From: Burkholderia gladioli
GTDB taxonomy: Bacteria; Pseudomonadota; Gammaproteobacteria; Burkholderiales; Burkholderiaceae
Reading direction: 5' to 3'
DNA: 15,337 nt
NCBI GenBank assembly: GCA_009914575.1
Contig: WNEB01000015.1
Span: 1 to 15,337, forward strand
Position numbers and translations under genes: made by a program. Of this stretch, positions 7,801 to 13,813 are shown one piece after another. Each line of letters begins with the position of its first letter. Position 1 is the stretch's first letter. The notes below the pieces were generated by a model. It ran no database searches. It saw only the letters and a list, made by a program, of their open reading frames with translations, and had not been told where the DNA came from.

Positions 7801-8068
7801 GGCTCTCTTGAAATTTGAGTGGGTGAAAAGGGCCGCCGGGGTACGAAAACCTACGTCGCAAAACGGTATCTCCCCACCCCTAGCCCCGCCCCAAGGCGGG
7901 GAAGTCCTCCGCCGCCGGACGGGCCCGGGGGGCCAGCAGGCGGCGCAAATTTGCCTGGCCCGAGCCCTCAAGCGTGCTCGTAGATTTCTCCGCATCAAGG
8001 GTTCGCTGCGCCGGGCTTCGCCCGCCCTTGACCCGGAAAAATCCACCCACTCGAAATTCAAGAGAGGC
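7801..8068 (+). mobile_element. MITE-like non-coding repeat element, copy 1 (268 bp)
   Basis: The left end begins GGCTCTCTTGAAATTTGAG. The right end, read in reverse complement, begins GCCTCTCTTGAATTTCGAG. The two ends pair over 24 bases with three mismatches. The interior is GC-rich and holds hairpins: CCCCGCC/GGCGGGG at 7884-7901, and TCAAGGG/CCCTTGA at 7995-8031 enclosing CGGGC/GCCCG. A copy in the same orientation lies at 11640-11904, about 95% identical by eye but differing by several small indels that break every reading frame. With terminal repeats, short length, no coding capacity and a flanking 8-bp duplication, it looks like a miniature inverted-repeat element mobilised in trans. 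I do not recognise the family. It lies between the convergent tamB and metG and, with its flanks, accounts for the gene-free stretch 7785-8120. Confidence 0.75.
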
Positions 8069-8099
8069 AAAAAACCCGCTCGGCGACGAGCGGGTTTTT
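8069..8099. terminator. Bidirectional intrinsic terminator between tamB and metG
   Basis: CCCGCTC (8075-8081) pairs with GAGCGGG (8088-8094) around a GGCGAC loop. Six A residues precede it (8069-8074) and five T residues follow (8095-8099), so it can terminate transcription from either side. It lies 21 bp past the metG stop. For tamB it is now displaced about 285 bp downstream by element copy 1. The A-tract and first two stem bases are the right copy of the 8-bp duplication. Confidence 0.85.
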
Positions 8100-8120
8100 C
8101 GTTTGCGGGGCAAGCGTGGC

Positions 8121-10262
8121 TCAGCTCACGCGCATGCCCGGCTTCGCGCCGCTGTGCGGCTCGAGGATGTAGAGGCCCGGTTCCGATTTCTCGTCCTTCG
8201 CGGACGCCGCCAGCACCATCCCTTCCGACATGCCGAACTTCATCTTGCGCGGCGCGAGGTTCGCGACCATCACCGTCAGCTTGCCGACCAGCTCTTCCGG
8301 CTGGTAGGCCGACTTGATGCCCGAGAACACGTTGCGGGTCGTTTCCTCGCCGACGTCGAGCGTGAGCTGCAGCAGCTTGTCCGAGCCTTCCACGGCCTGG
8401 CAGGCGACGATCTTCGCGATGCGCAGGTCGATCTTCGTGAAATCGTCGATCGAGATGATGCCGTCGCCGACCGGCGCGGCGGCTTCCTTGGCGGGCTTCT
8501 TCTTCGCGTCCTTGCCGTCCTTGGCCGCGACCGCGCCGGCGTCGCCCGCCGGGGCGAGCGAGCTGCGGTTGGCGGCCAGCAGCGCCTCGATCTGCTTCGG
8601 ATCGACGCGGGTGGTCAGATGCTGGTACGCGTTGACCGGCTGCGCGGACGACAGCGGCGTGGCCGCGTCGGCCCACGTCAGCGGCGCGATGGCGAGGAAG
8701 CGCTCGACCGATTCCACCAGCTTCGGCAGCACCGGCTTCAGCGCGAGCGACAGCAGGCGGAACGATTCGAGGCTCACGCTGCAGGTTTCGTGCAGCGCCA
8801 CCGCGTTGGCCGGATCCTTGGCCTGTTCCCAGGGCTTGGCGGTATCCACGTAGACGTTCACGGCGTCGGCCAGCTCCATCGTCTGGCGCAGCGCGCGGCC
8901 GTATTCGCGCGGTTCGTAGTGCGCGGCGATCTGCGGAATCGCGTCGCGCAGCGAGGCGATCAGCGGGTGGTTCATCGCGCTGTCCTGCACGCGGCCGCCG
9001 AAGCGCTTGAACAGGAAGTTCGCCGCCCGGCTCGCGATGTTGACGTACTTGCCGACCAGATCGCTGTTCACGCGCGCCTGGAAATCGTCGAGGTTCAGGT
9101 CGATGTCTTCCATCGTCGCGTTCAGCTTCGCGGCGAAGTAGTAGCGCAGCCATTCCGGGTTCAGGCCGGTGTCGATCACGCTCTTGGCCGTGATGAACGT
9201 GCCGCGCGATTTCGACATCTTCGCGCCGTCGACGGTCAGGAAGCCGTGCGCGAACACGTTGGTGGGCGTGCGATGGCCCGAGAATTCGAGCATCGCCGGC
9301 CAGAACAGCGTGTGGAAGTAGAGGATGTCTTTGCCGATGAAGTGATACTGCTCGGCGTTCGAGCCGGGGCGCGTCCAGGCGTCGAAATCGAGGCCGAGCT
9401 TGTCCGCCAGGTTCTTGAAGCTCGCGTAATAGCCCGCCGGCGCGTCGAGCCAGACGTAGAAATACTTGCCGGGCGCGCCGGGGATCTCGAAGCCGAAGTA
9501 CGGCGCGTCGCGGGAAATGTCCCAGTCGGCGAGCTTGGCTTCGCCTGCGTCGCCGAGCCACTCGCGCATCTTGTTGGTGGCTTCGGGCTGCGCCAGGCCG
9601 CCCACCAAGCCGCGCAGGAACGATTCGCAGCGCGGGTCGGACAGCTTGAAGAAGTGGTGCGTGGAGGTCTTGCGCACCGGCGTGGCGCCCGAAACGACCG
9701 AGTACGGGTTCAGCAGTTCGGTCGGCAGGTAGGTCGAGCCGCACACTTCGCAGTTGTCGCCGTATTGATCCTTGGCGTGGCACTTCGGGCATTCGCCCTT
9801 GATGAAGCGGTCCGGCAGGAACATTTCCTTGACCGGATCGTAGGCCTGCTCGATGTCGCGCTCGACGATCAGGCCGGCCTGCTTCAGCGCCAGATAGATG
9901 TTTTCGCTGAGGACGCGGTTTTCCTCGGAATCGGTCGAGTAGAAATTGTCGAACGAGATGCCGTAGCTGTCGAAATCGCGCTTGTGCTCGCCCCAGACGC
10001 GCTCGATCAGCTGCTTCGGCGTCAGGCCTTCCTGTTCGGCGCGCAGCATGATCGGCGTGCCGTGCGTGTCGTCGGCGCCGATGTAGTAGATCTCGTGACC
10101 GTGCATTCGCATCGTCCGCACCCAGATGTCCGTCTGGATGTACTCGACCATATGGCCGATGTGGATTTGCCCGTTCGCATAGGGCAGGGCGGACGTGACG
10201 AGGATCTGGCGGCGGCTCGCGGGAGCGCCGACCGGCACGGTATTGAGATCGGATGCGGACAT
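8121..10262 (-). CDS. metG: Methionyl-tRNA synthetase, with C-terminal tRNA-binding domain
   Basis: The enzyme charges tRNA-Met with methionine in the cytoplasm. The 713-residue product shows the class I HIGH motif ([14 protein letters not shown] at 34-37) and the KMSKS loop (348-352). A zinc knuckle with four cysteines (C158, C161, C171, C174) lies in the connective-peptide region, in the arrangement of E. coli MetRS. A Lys/Ala-rich linker (about 570-598) joins the anticodon-binding helical domain to an EMAP/Trbp111-type tRNA-binding domain (599-713, starting [10 protein letters not shown]) that usually mediates dimerisation. The start MSASDLN at 10262 was chosen because everything upstream in frame is Arg-rich non-homologous sequence; the Shine-Dalgarno there is weak. 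It converges on tamB and shares a terminator with it. A -10-like box lies about 75 bp upstream. Confidence 0.96.
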   Translation of the reverse strand: MSASDLNTVPVGAPASRRQILVTSALPYANGQIHIGHMVEYIQTDIWVRTMRMHGHEIYYIGADDTHGTPIMLRAEQEGLTPKQLIERVWGEHKRDFDSYGISFDNFYSTDSEENRVLSENIYLALKQAGLIVERDIEQAYDPVKEMFLPDRFIKGECPKCHAKDQYGDNCEVCGSTYLPTELLNPYSVVSGATPVRKTSTHHFFKLSDPRCESFLRGLVGGLAQPEATNKMREWLGDAGEAKLADWDISRDAPYFGFEIPGAPGKYFYVWLDAPAGYYASFKNLADKLGLDFDAWTRPGSNAEQYHFIGKDILYFHTLFWPAMLEFSGHRTPTNVFAHGFLTVDGAKMSKSRGTFITAKSVIDTGLNPEWLRYYFAAKLNATMEDIDLNLDDFQARVNSDLVGKYVNIASRAANFLFKRFGGRVQDSAMNHPLIASLRDAIPQIAAHYEPREYGRALRQTMELADAVNVYVDTAKPWEQAKDPANAVALHETCSVSLESFRLLSLALKPVLPKLVESVERFLAIAPLTWADAATPLSSAQPVNAYQHLTTRVDPKQIEALLAANRSSLAPAGDAGAVAAKDGKDAKKKPAKEAAAPVGDGIISIDDFTKIDLRIAKIVACQAVEGSDKLLQLTLDVGEETTRNVFSGIKSAYQPEELVGKLTVMVANLAPRKMKFGMSEGMVLAASAKDEKSEPGLYILEPHSGAKPGMRVS

Positions 10263-10335
10263 AGGGTCGTCAGGAAAGCCGCGGCGGGCGCGGCGTATAC
10301 AGGAAACGCACGGGGGAAACGCGTTGGAACCTGCG

Positions 10336-10341
10336 ATTTTA
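10336..10341 (-). promoter_or_regulatory. Probable metG -10 box (TAAAAT) inside a small inverted repeat
   Basis: On the minus strand the sequence reads CCTGC-TAAAATC-GCAGG, so the hexamer sits in the loop of a 5-bp inverted repeat about 75 bp upstream of the metG ATG. The hexamer matches those before DUF3460 and dcd. No good -35 is visible at 16-18 bp. Confidence 0.4.
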
Positions 10342-10548
10342 GCAGGCGCGACGCAATCGATCGCGGCGCGGGCCGCCCGAAGGGCGCGTGCCATCGTTTC
10401 GCGGATTTTTCGCCGGATTCGGTGCGATTCGAACGGAAATCGGCTGAATTCGGGCATCGCGCACGCGCGGTCGACACAGAGTCTTTCGTGTTGCTTTCGG
10501 GTTGGGGCGAAGCGGAAATTGCTGCAGGACAGCAGCCGGATGTCAGGC

Positions 10549-10576
10549 AAAAAAACCGGGGCGACTGGTGCCCCGG
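10549..10576 (-). terminator. Intrinsic terminator for leftward transcription from the OmpA-like gene
   Basis: CCGGGGC (10556-10562) pairs with GCCCCGG (10570-10576) around a 7-nt loop. On the minus strand the stem is followed by seven T residues (complement of 10549-10555). It lies about 190 bp past the OmpA-like stop and about 290 bp before metG, so it should insulate metG from that gene. Confidence 0.85.
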
Positions 10577-10731
10577 AGCAACAACGACAAGAGGAGAATG
10601 GTGACGTGCCCGCAAAACAACGGGCGCGTACCGTAAGGAAAGACCAAGGCAAAATCAATAAGTTCGAAAATTTTTTCGACTGTGTACCGATCAGCCCAAA
10701 AGCCTTGCCTGGCGTGCTTGCGTGCGACTGC

Positions 10732-10765
10732 CGCGCAGGCACGTCATGTCGTCGTGCCTGGCGCG
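10732..10765. other. Strong stem-loop directly downstream of the OmpA-like gene
   Basis: AGGCACG (10737-10743) pairs with CGTGCCT (10753-10759) around a 9-nt loop. After a one-base bulge the stem continues with CGCGC (10732-10736) pairing GCGCG (10761-10765), giving 12 bp in all. No T-tract follows on either strand, so it is not an obvious intrinsic terminator. It may protect the 3' end of the mRNA. Confidence 0.5.
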
Positions 10766-10768
10766 TGC

Positions 10769-11419
10769 TTACTGTTGCGGTTGCTGCGGTGCGCGCAGGT
10801 AGATCTCGACGCGGCGGTTTTGCGCGCGGCCGGCTTCGGTGGCGTTGTCGGCCACCGGGTTCGAGGCGCCCATGCCCTGCGCCGACAGGCGGCCGCCGGC
10901 GACGCCGCGCTGCACCAGCGCAGTCACGACGCTTTGCGCGCGGTTCTGCGACAGCGTCTGGTTATGCGCGACCGAGCCGGTGCTGTCGGTGTAGCCCACC
11001 ACCGCCGCGGTGACCTGCGGGTTCTGGTTCAGCGAGGAGGCCAGGTCGTTGAGCAGCGGCGCGAAGGCCGGCGTGATCGCGTACTGGTCGGTCGCGAACG
11101 TCACCGAGCTCGGCACGTTCAGCTTCAGCGATCCGTCCGGCTGTTCCGTCACCTGCGTGCCGGTACGCTGCGCCGACGGCGCGATGCGGTTCTTGATCGC
11201 CTGCCAGTTGTAGCCGGTCACGCCGCCGGCCAGTGCGCCGATGCCGGCGCCGATCGCCGCGCCCTTGCCGCCGCCGGCCAGCGCGCCGATGCCCGCGCCG
11301 AGCGCCGCGCCGGCGCCGGTGCCGACCGCGGTGTTGTTGCCCTGTTGCGTGGCGCAGCCGGCGAGCAGCGCGCCGGCAAGAGCGAAGACGGACAGGCGCG
11401 TCACGATTTTGGTATTCAT
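10769..11419 (-). CDS. OmpA-family (YiaD-like) peptidoglycan-associated lipoprotein with glycine zipper
   Basis: The 216-residue product is probably an outer-membrane lipoprotein that binds peptidoglycan. A lipoprotein signal peptide ends in LLAGC with the acylated Cys at 22. Residues 32-70 form a glycine-zipper segment containing an exact duplication of [10 protein letters not shown] (41-50 and 57-66). The OmpA C-terminal domain spans about 98-213. It contains [12 protein letters not shown] (142-153) and [16 protein letters not shown] sequence (196-206); Asp and Arg residues there normally contact meso-diaminopimelate. Architecture and length match YiaD-type proteins. The ATG at 11419 has a good Shine-Dalgarno (GAGAGGAA) and is the only start that places the signal peptide correctly. 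A short Pro/Gln tail ends the protein. It is transcribed divergently from apbC, with two inverted repeats and a -10 box upstream. Confidence 0.9.
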   Translation of the reverse strand: MNTKIVTRLSVFALAGALLAGCATQQGNNTAVGTGAGAALGAGIGALAGGGKGAAIGAGIGALAGGVTGYNWQAIKNRIAPSAQRTGTQVTEQPDGSLKLNVPSSVTFATDQYAITPAFAPLLNDLASSLNQNPQVTAAVVGYTDSTGSVAHNQTLSQNRAQSVVTALVQRGVAGGRLSAQGMGASNPVADNATEAGRAQNRRVEIYLRAPQQPQQ

Positions 11420-11548
11420 GTCGAGTTCCTCTCTGAATTGAACGAGTCGGTCACTACGCGGTGCGGCGCCTCGCGAGCGAGACGCCGGCAGGCTGCATGC
11501 CCCGTTCGGGACCAAGGCTGTTCGGACGGAGCAGCGTCCAGCCTCTAC

Positions 11549-11580
11549 AATATAGGCGTTGCGGGGCCGATGTGGCCCCG
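11549..11580 (-). promoter_or_regulatory. Promoter region of the OmpA-like gene with inverted repeat
   Basis: On the minus strand TATATT (complement of 11549-11554) is a five-of-six -10 match, about 130 bp upstream of the OmpA-like ATG. Upstream of it, CGGGGCC (11562-11568) and GGCCCCG (11574-11580) form a perfect 7-bp inverted repeat with a 5-nt spacer. It covers the place where a -35 would be, and no TTGACA-like hexamer is there. This is the geometry of an operator or activator site, but no regulator is identified. Confidence 0.4.
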
Positions 11581-11597
11581 AGGTTCACCGCTGGCGA

Positions 11598-11627
11598 TCA
11601 TTGCGCCCCGCCGTTTTCGCGCAATGA
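11598..11627. promoter_or_regulatory. Operator-like 9-bp inverted repeat upstream of the OmpA-like gene
   Basis: TCATTGCGC (11598-11606) and GCGCAATGA (11619-11627) are perfect reverse complements with a 12-nt spacer. No T-tract follows on either strand. It lies about 45-75 bp upstream of the presumed -10 of the OmpA-like gene, a position suited to an activator, and 12 bp from element copy 2. Confidence 0.4.
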
Positions 11628-11639
11628 CGTGCAATAAAT

Positions 11640-11904
11640 GGCTCTCTTGAAATTTGAGTGGGTGAAAGGGCCGCCGGGGTACGAAAACCTACGTCGCAAA
11701 ACGGTATCTTACCCCCCCCTAGCCCCGCCCCAAGGCGGGGAAGCCCTCGCCGCCGGACGGGCTCGGGGGCCAGGCGGCGCAAGGCTTTGCCTGGCCCGAG
11801 CCCTCAAGCGTGCTCGTAGATTTCTCCGCATCGAGGGTTCGCTGCGCCGGGCTTCGCCCGCCCTTGACCCGGAAAAATCCACCCACTCGAAATTCAAGAG
11901 AGGC
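11640..11904 (+). mobile_element. MITE-like non-coding repeat element, copy 2 (265 bp)
   Basis: This is the second copy of the element at 7801-8068, in the same orientation and with the same imperfect 24-bp terminal inverted repeats. It differs by a handful of substitutions and small indels. One difference changes TCAAGGG to TCGAGGG (11831-11837), which still pairs with CCCTTGA (11861-11867) through a G-U wobble. Another hairpin pairs GGGCCAGGC (11767-11775) with GCCTGGCCC (11789-11797). The pentamer TAAAT directly abuts both ends (11635-11639 and 11905-11909). That would be a 5-bp duplication, unlike the 8 bp at copy 1, so one of the two may be fortuitous. It sits between divergent genes. 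Confidence 0.75.
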
Positions 11905-12030
11905 TAAATTCTTTCACTTTTCCTGCCCGCCGCGCATTCGTCGGAGGATCGACGGCATCGCGTGGGCGGCATGTCCTGGCGCGCTGCAAGCCTCGCGCGG
12001 CATGGCGAATCACGATTCCACGGAGTTTCG

Positions 12031-13119
12031 ATGAGTATTGAACGGGCCACTGTCGACGCCGCGCTAGCGGCGCTCGTCGATCCCAACACGAACCGCCCGT
12101 ACGCGGCCGGCAAGGGCATTCGCGACCTCGCGATCGACGGCGACAACGTCACGCTGACGGTGGTGCTCGGCTATCCGGCGCGCAGCCAGCACGAGGCGGT
12201 GCGCCAGCAGATGGCCGAGGCGCTCGCGAAGGTGCCGGGCGTGCGCGCGGCGCGCGTCGCGGTCCGGCAGGAGATCGTCACGCACACCGTGCAGCGCGGC
12301 GTGAAGCTGCTGCCGAACGTCAAGAACATCGTCGCGGTGGCATCGGGCAAGGGCGGCGTGGGCAAGAGCACCACGACCGTCAATCTGGCGCTCGCGCTGG
12401 CCCAGGAAGGCGCCACGGTCGGCATTCTCGACGCCGACATCTACGGCCCCTCGCTGCCGACCATGCTCGGCGTGCAGGGCCGCCCCGAGTCGCCCGACGA
12501 CAAGTCGATGAACCCGATGCGCGGCCACGGCCTGCAGGCCAACTCGATCGGCTTCCTGATCGACGAGGACAACCCGATGGTCTGGCGCGGCCCGATGGCC
12601 ACCTCGGCGCTGGAACAGTTGCTGCGACAGACCAACTGGCAGGATCTCGACTACCTGATCGTCGACATGCCGTCGGGCACCGGCGACATCCAGCTGACGC
12701 TGGCGCAGCGCGTGCCGGTGACGGGCGCGGTGATCGTCACCACGCCGCAGGACATCGCGCTGCTCGACGCCAAGAAGGGCCTGAAGATGTTCGAGAAGGT
12801 CGGCATTCCGATCCTCGGGCTGGTCGAGAACATGAGCATCCACGTGTGCTCGAACTGCGGCCACGAAGAGCACATCTTCGGTTCCGGCGGCGCGGCACGG
12901 ATGGCGGTCGATTACAGTGCGCCGGTGCTCGGCAGCCTGCCGCTCGATATCGCGATCCGCGAGCAGGCCGACAGCGGCACGCCCACCGTGGCCGCCGCGC
13001 CCGATTCGGTCGTGGCGGCGCGCTATCGCGAGATCGCGCGCAAGGTGGCGATCGCGATCGCGGAGCGTTCGAAGGACATGACGTCGAAATTCCCGTCGAT
13101 CGTGGTTCAGAATACGTAA
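12031..13119 (+). CDS. apbC: Mrp/ApbC-family iron-sulfur cluster carrier ATPase
   Basis: The 362-residue product is a cytoplasmic P-loop NTPase that binds a bridging 4Fe-4S cluster as a dimer and delivers it to apo-proteins. An N-terminal MIP18/DUF59-like domain (about 5-78) precedes the ATPase. The deviant Walker A motif GKGGVGKST is at 106-114, LDADIYGPSLPTMLG at 133-147, and the cluster-binding CxxC is C273/C276 in HVCSNCGHEE. The switch II motif reads DMPSGTGD (212-219), where most Mrp proteins I know have DMPPGTGD. The ATG at 12031 is preceded by GGAG at a good distance and starts the family-typical MSIERATV; an upstream in-frame ATG at 11962 would add 23 unrelated residues. It is downstream of repeat copy 2 and codirectional with the SOD-like gene and dcd. 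Confidence 0.94.
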   Translation: MSIERATVDAALAALVDPNTNRPYAAGKGIRDLAIDGDNVTLTVVLGYPARSQHEAVRQQMAEALAKVPGVRAARVAVRQEIVTHTVQRGVKLLPNVKNIVAVASGKGGVGKSTTTVNLALALAQEGATVGILDADIYGPSLPTMLGVQGRPESPDDKSMNPMRGHGLQANSIGFLIDEDNPMVWRGPMATSALEQLLRQTNWQDLDYLIVDMPSGTGDIQLTLAQRVPVTGAVIVTTPQDIALLDAKKGLKMFEKVGIPILGLVENMSIHVCSNCGHEEHIFGSGGAARMAVDYSAPVLGSLPLDIAIREQADSGTPTVAAAPDSVVAARYREIARKVAIAIAERSKDMTSKFPSIVVQNT

Positions 13120-13160
13120 AACCCGGGCCGCGCCGCTGTTTCGCGCGCAGGAAGCCGGGG

Positions 13161-13166
13161 TATGAT
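13161..13166 (+). promoter_or_regulatory. Probable -10 box for the SOD-like lipoprotein gene
   Basis: TATGAT, five of six matches to the consensus, lies 42 bp after the apbC stop and about 77 bp before the next ATG. No strong -35 is evident (TGTTTC-like sequence lies 18 bp upstream). It suggests separate transcription from apbC. Confidence 0.4.
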
Positions 13167-13242
13167 GGCGACTTTCCCCTGGTCCCCCTTTTTCAGGCCT
13201 GCGGGCGCGCCCACCCGGCGCGTGCGCCGGCGTGAGGATCGC

Positions 13243-13707
13243 ATGAAACAACGATTCGACGGGACGGCCTGCGCCACCGCGCTCGCCGCCCTGGCCGCGA
13301 TGGTCGTGCTGAACGGCTGCACGTCCTTCGCGTCGACCCACGAAAAGCGAGCCACCGCGCTGCTGCAGCCCACCTTCGGCAGCCAGACGCGCGGCGCGCT
13401 GACCTTCGTCGAGCGCCCCGACGGCGTGCAGGTGTCTTACAACTTCGTCGGGCTGCCGCCCGATACCGATCAGGCTCTGCAGGTGCACGAGCGCGGCGAC
13501 TGCAATGCCGTGGCCGGCGATCTCGGCAACATCCACGCGGATTCCAACGGCGTCGCCGCCGGCTTCATCGTCGCGCCCGACGTGGCGCTCGACGGCGTGC
13601 GCTCGGTGCTCGGCCGCTCGGTGCTGATCCACCGCGACGGGGGCGACCCCGCCTTCCCGCAGCACGGCGCCGGCCCCGGCCTGGCGTGCGGCGTCGTTCG
13701 CCAGTGA
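13243..13707 (+). CDS. Cu/Zn superoxide dismutase-like lipoprotein with degenerate metal sites
   Basis: The 154-residue product has a lipoprotein signal ending LNGC (acylated Cys26) and then a SodC-like fold. Recognisable family elements are ATALLQPTFGSQTRGALTF (38-55), VHERGDC (81-87), GDLGNIHAD (92-100), VLIHRDGGD (127-135) and GLACGV (146-151). The disulfide pair C87/C149 is kept. Aligned by eye to active SodC, the first Cu ligand (usual HVHE) is Q80. H82 and H130 match two other Cu ligands, and D93 matches the Zn Asp. The zinc loop with its bridging and Zn histidines is missing: only five residues separate C87 from D93. Catalytic dismutase activity by the normal mechanism is therefore unlikely; metal binding or a structural role is possible. 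The ATG at 13243 has GAGGA upstream and places the signal peptide correctly; the earlier ATG at 13162 does not. Confidence 0.82.
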   Translation: MKQRFDGTACATALAALAAMVVLNGCTSFASTHEKRATALLQPTFGSQTRGALTFVERPDGVQVSYNFVGLPPDTDQALQVHERGDCNAVAGDLGNIHADSNGVAAGFIVAPDVALDGVRSVLGRSVLIHRDGGDPAFPQHGAGPGLACGVVRQ

Positions 13708-13736
13708 CGCGCGCCCGCGCGTCGGTCGCGATCGCG

Positions 13737-13742
13737 TAAAAT
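13737..13742 (+). promoter_or_regulatory. Probable dcd -10 box (TAAAAT)
   Basis: GCG-TAAAAT-GTGCG lies 30 bp after the SOD-like stop and about 70 bp before the dcd ATG. It matches the hexamers before DUF3460 and metG. No clear -35 is present at the standard distance. Confidence 0.4.
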
Positions 13743-13813
13743 GTGCGCCTTTCGCTGCCGCCGGGTTCGCCCGGCGGCGCGACCCCGATCTGTAGCCTTA
13801 TCTGGCGCCTTTT

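Larger units (their letters stand above)
10263..10768. other. Gene-free region between metG and the OmpA-like gene
   Basis: I see no credible gene in these 506 bp. The metG-proximal part (10263-10350) holds the leader and a probable -10 for metG. Positions 10549-10576 form a minus-strand intrinsic terminator. Positions 10732-10765 form a strong stem-loop just after the OmpA-like stop. Between these is an AT-richer tract (about 10600-10690) with a near-palindrome TCGAAAA-TT-TTTTCGA around 10665-10680. The arrangement allows a 190-nt structured 3' UTR for the OmpA-like gene, possibly yielding a small RNA; this is inference. Confidence 0.5.
11420..12030. other. Divergent intergenic region between the OmpA-like gene and apbC
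   Basis: These 611 bp contain no credible gene. From left to right they hold the leader and -10 of the OmpA-like gene, an inverted repeat at 11562-11580, a second at 11598-11627, repeat element copy 2 (11640-11904) and a 126-bp apbC leader. A clear apbC promoter was not found in 11905-12030, so element copy 2 may have separated apbC from its original promoter or supplies a new one. Confidence 0.5.

Noticed and set aside
7884..7901. CCCCGCC-CCAA-GGCGGGG hairpin as a terminator for tamB
   Set aside because: No T-tract follows on either strand. It belongs to the repeat element and recurs in copy 2.
7974..10604. Plus-strand 876-codon frame opposite metG
   Set aside because: It is antisense to an unmistakable methionyl-tRNA synthetase and its translation is Arg/Val/Leu-rich without motifs.
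11520..11600. Possible tRNA or other structured RNA near CTACAATATAG
   Set aside because: No cloverleaf or TTCGA loop could be drawn; the motif is better explained as a minus-strand -10 box with an adjacent inverted repeat.
11638..11907. Short ORFs inside the repeat elements (with a peptide containing PPLAPPQGGE in both copies)
   Set aside because: The two copies differ by 1-, 2- and 3-base indels that shift the frame, so no reading frame is preserved. The shared peptide reflects shared DNA rather than selection on protein.
13162..13242. Upstream in-frame start for the SOD-like gene
   Set aside because: It would put 27 unrelated residues before a complete lipoprotein signal peptide and overlap the probable -10 box; the ATG at 13243 has its own Shine-Dalgarno.
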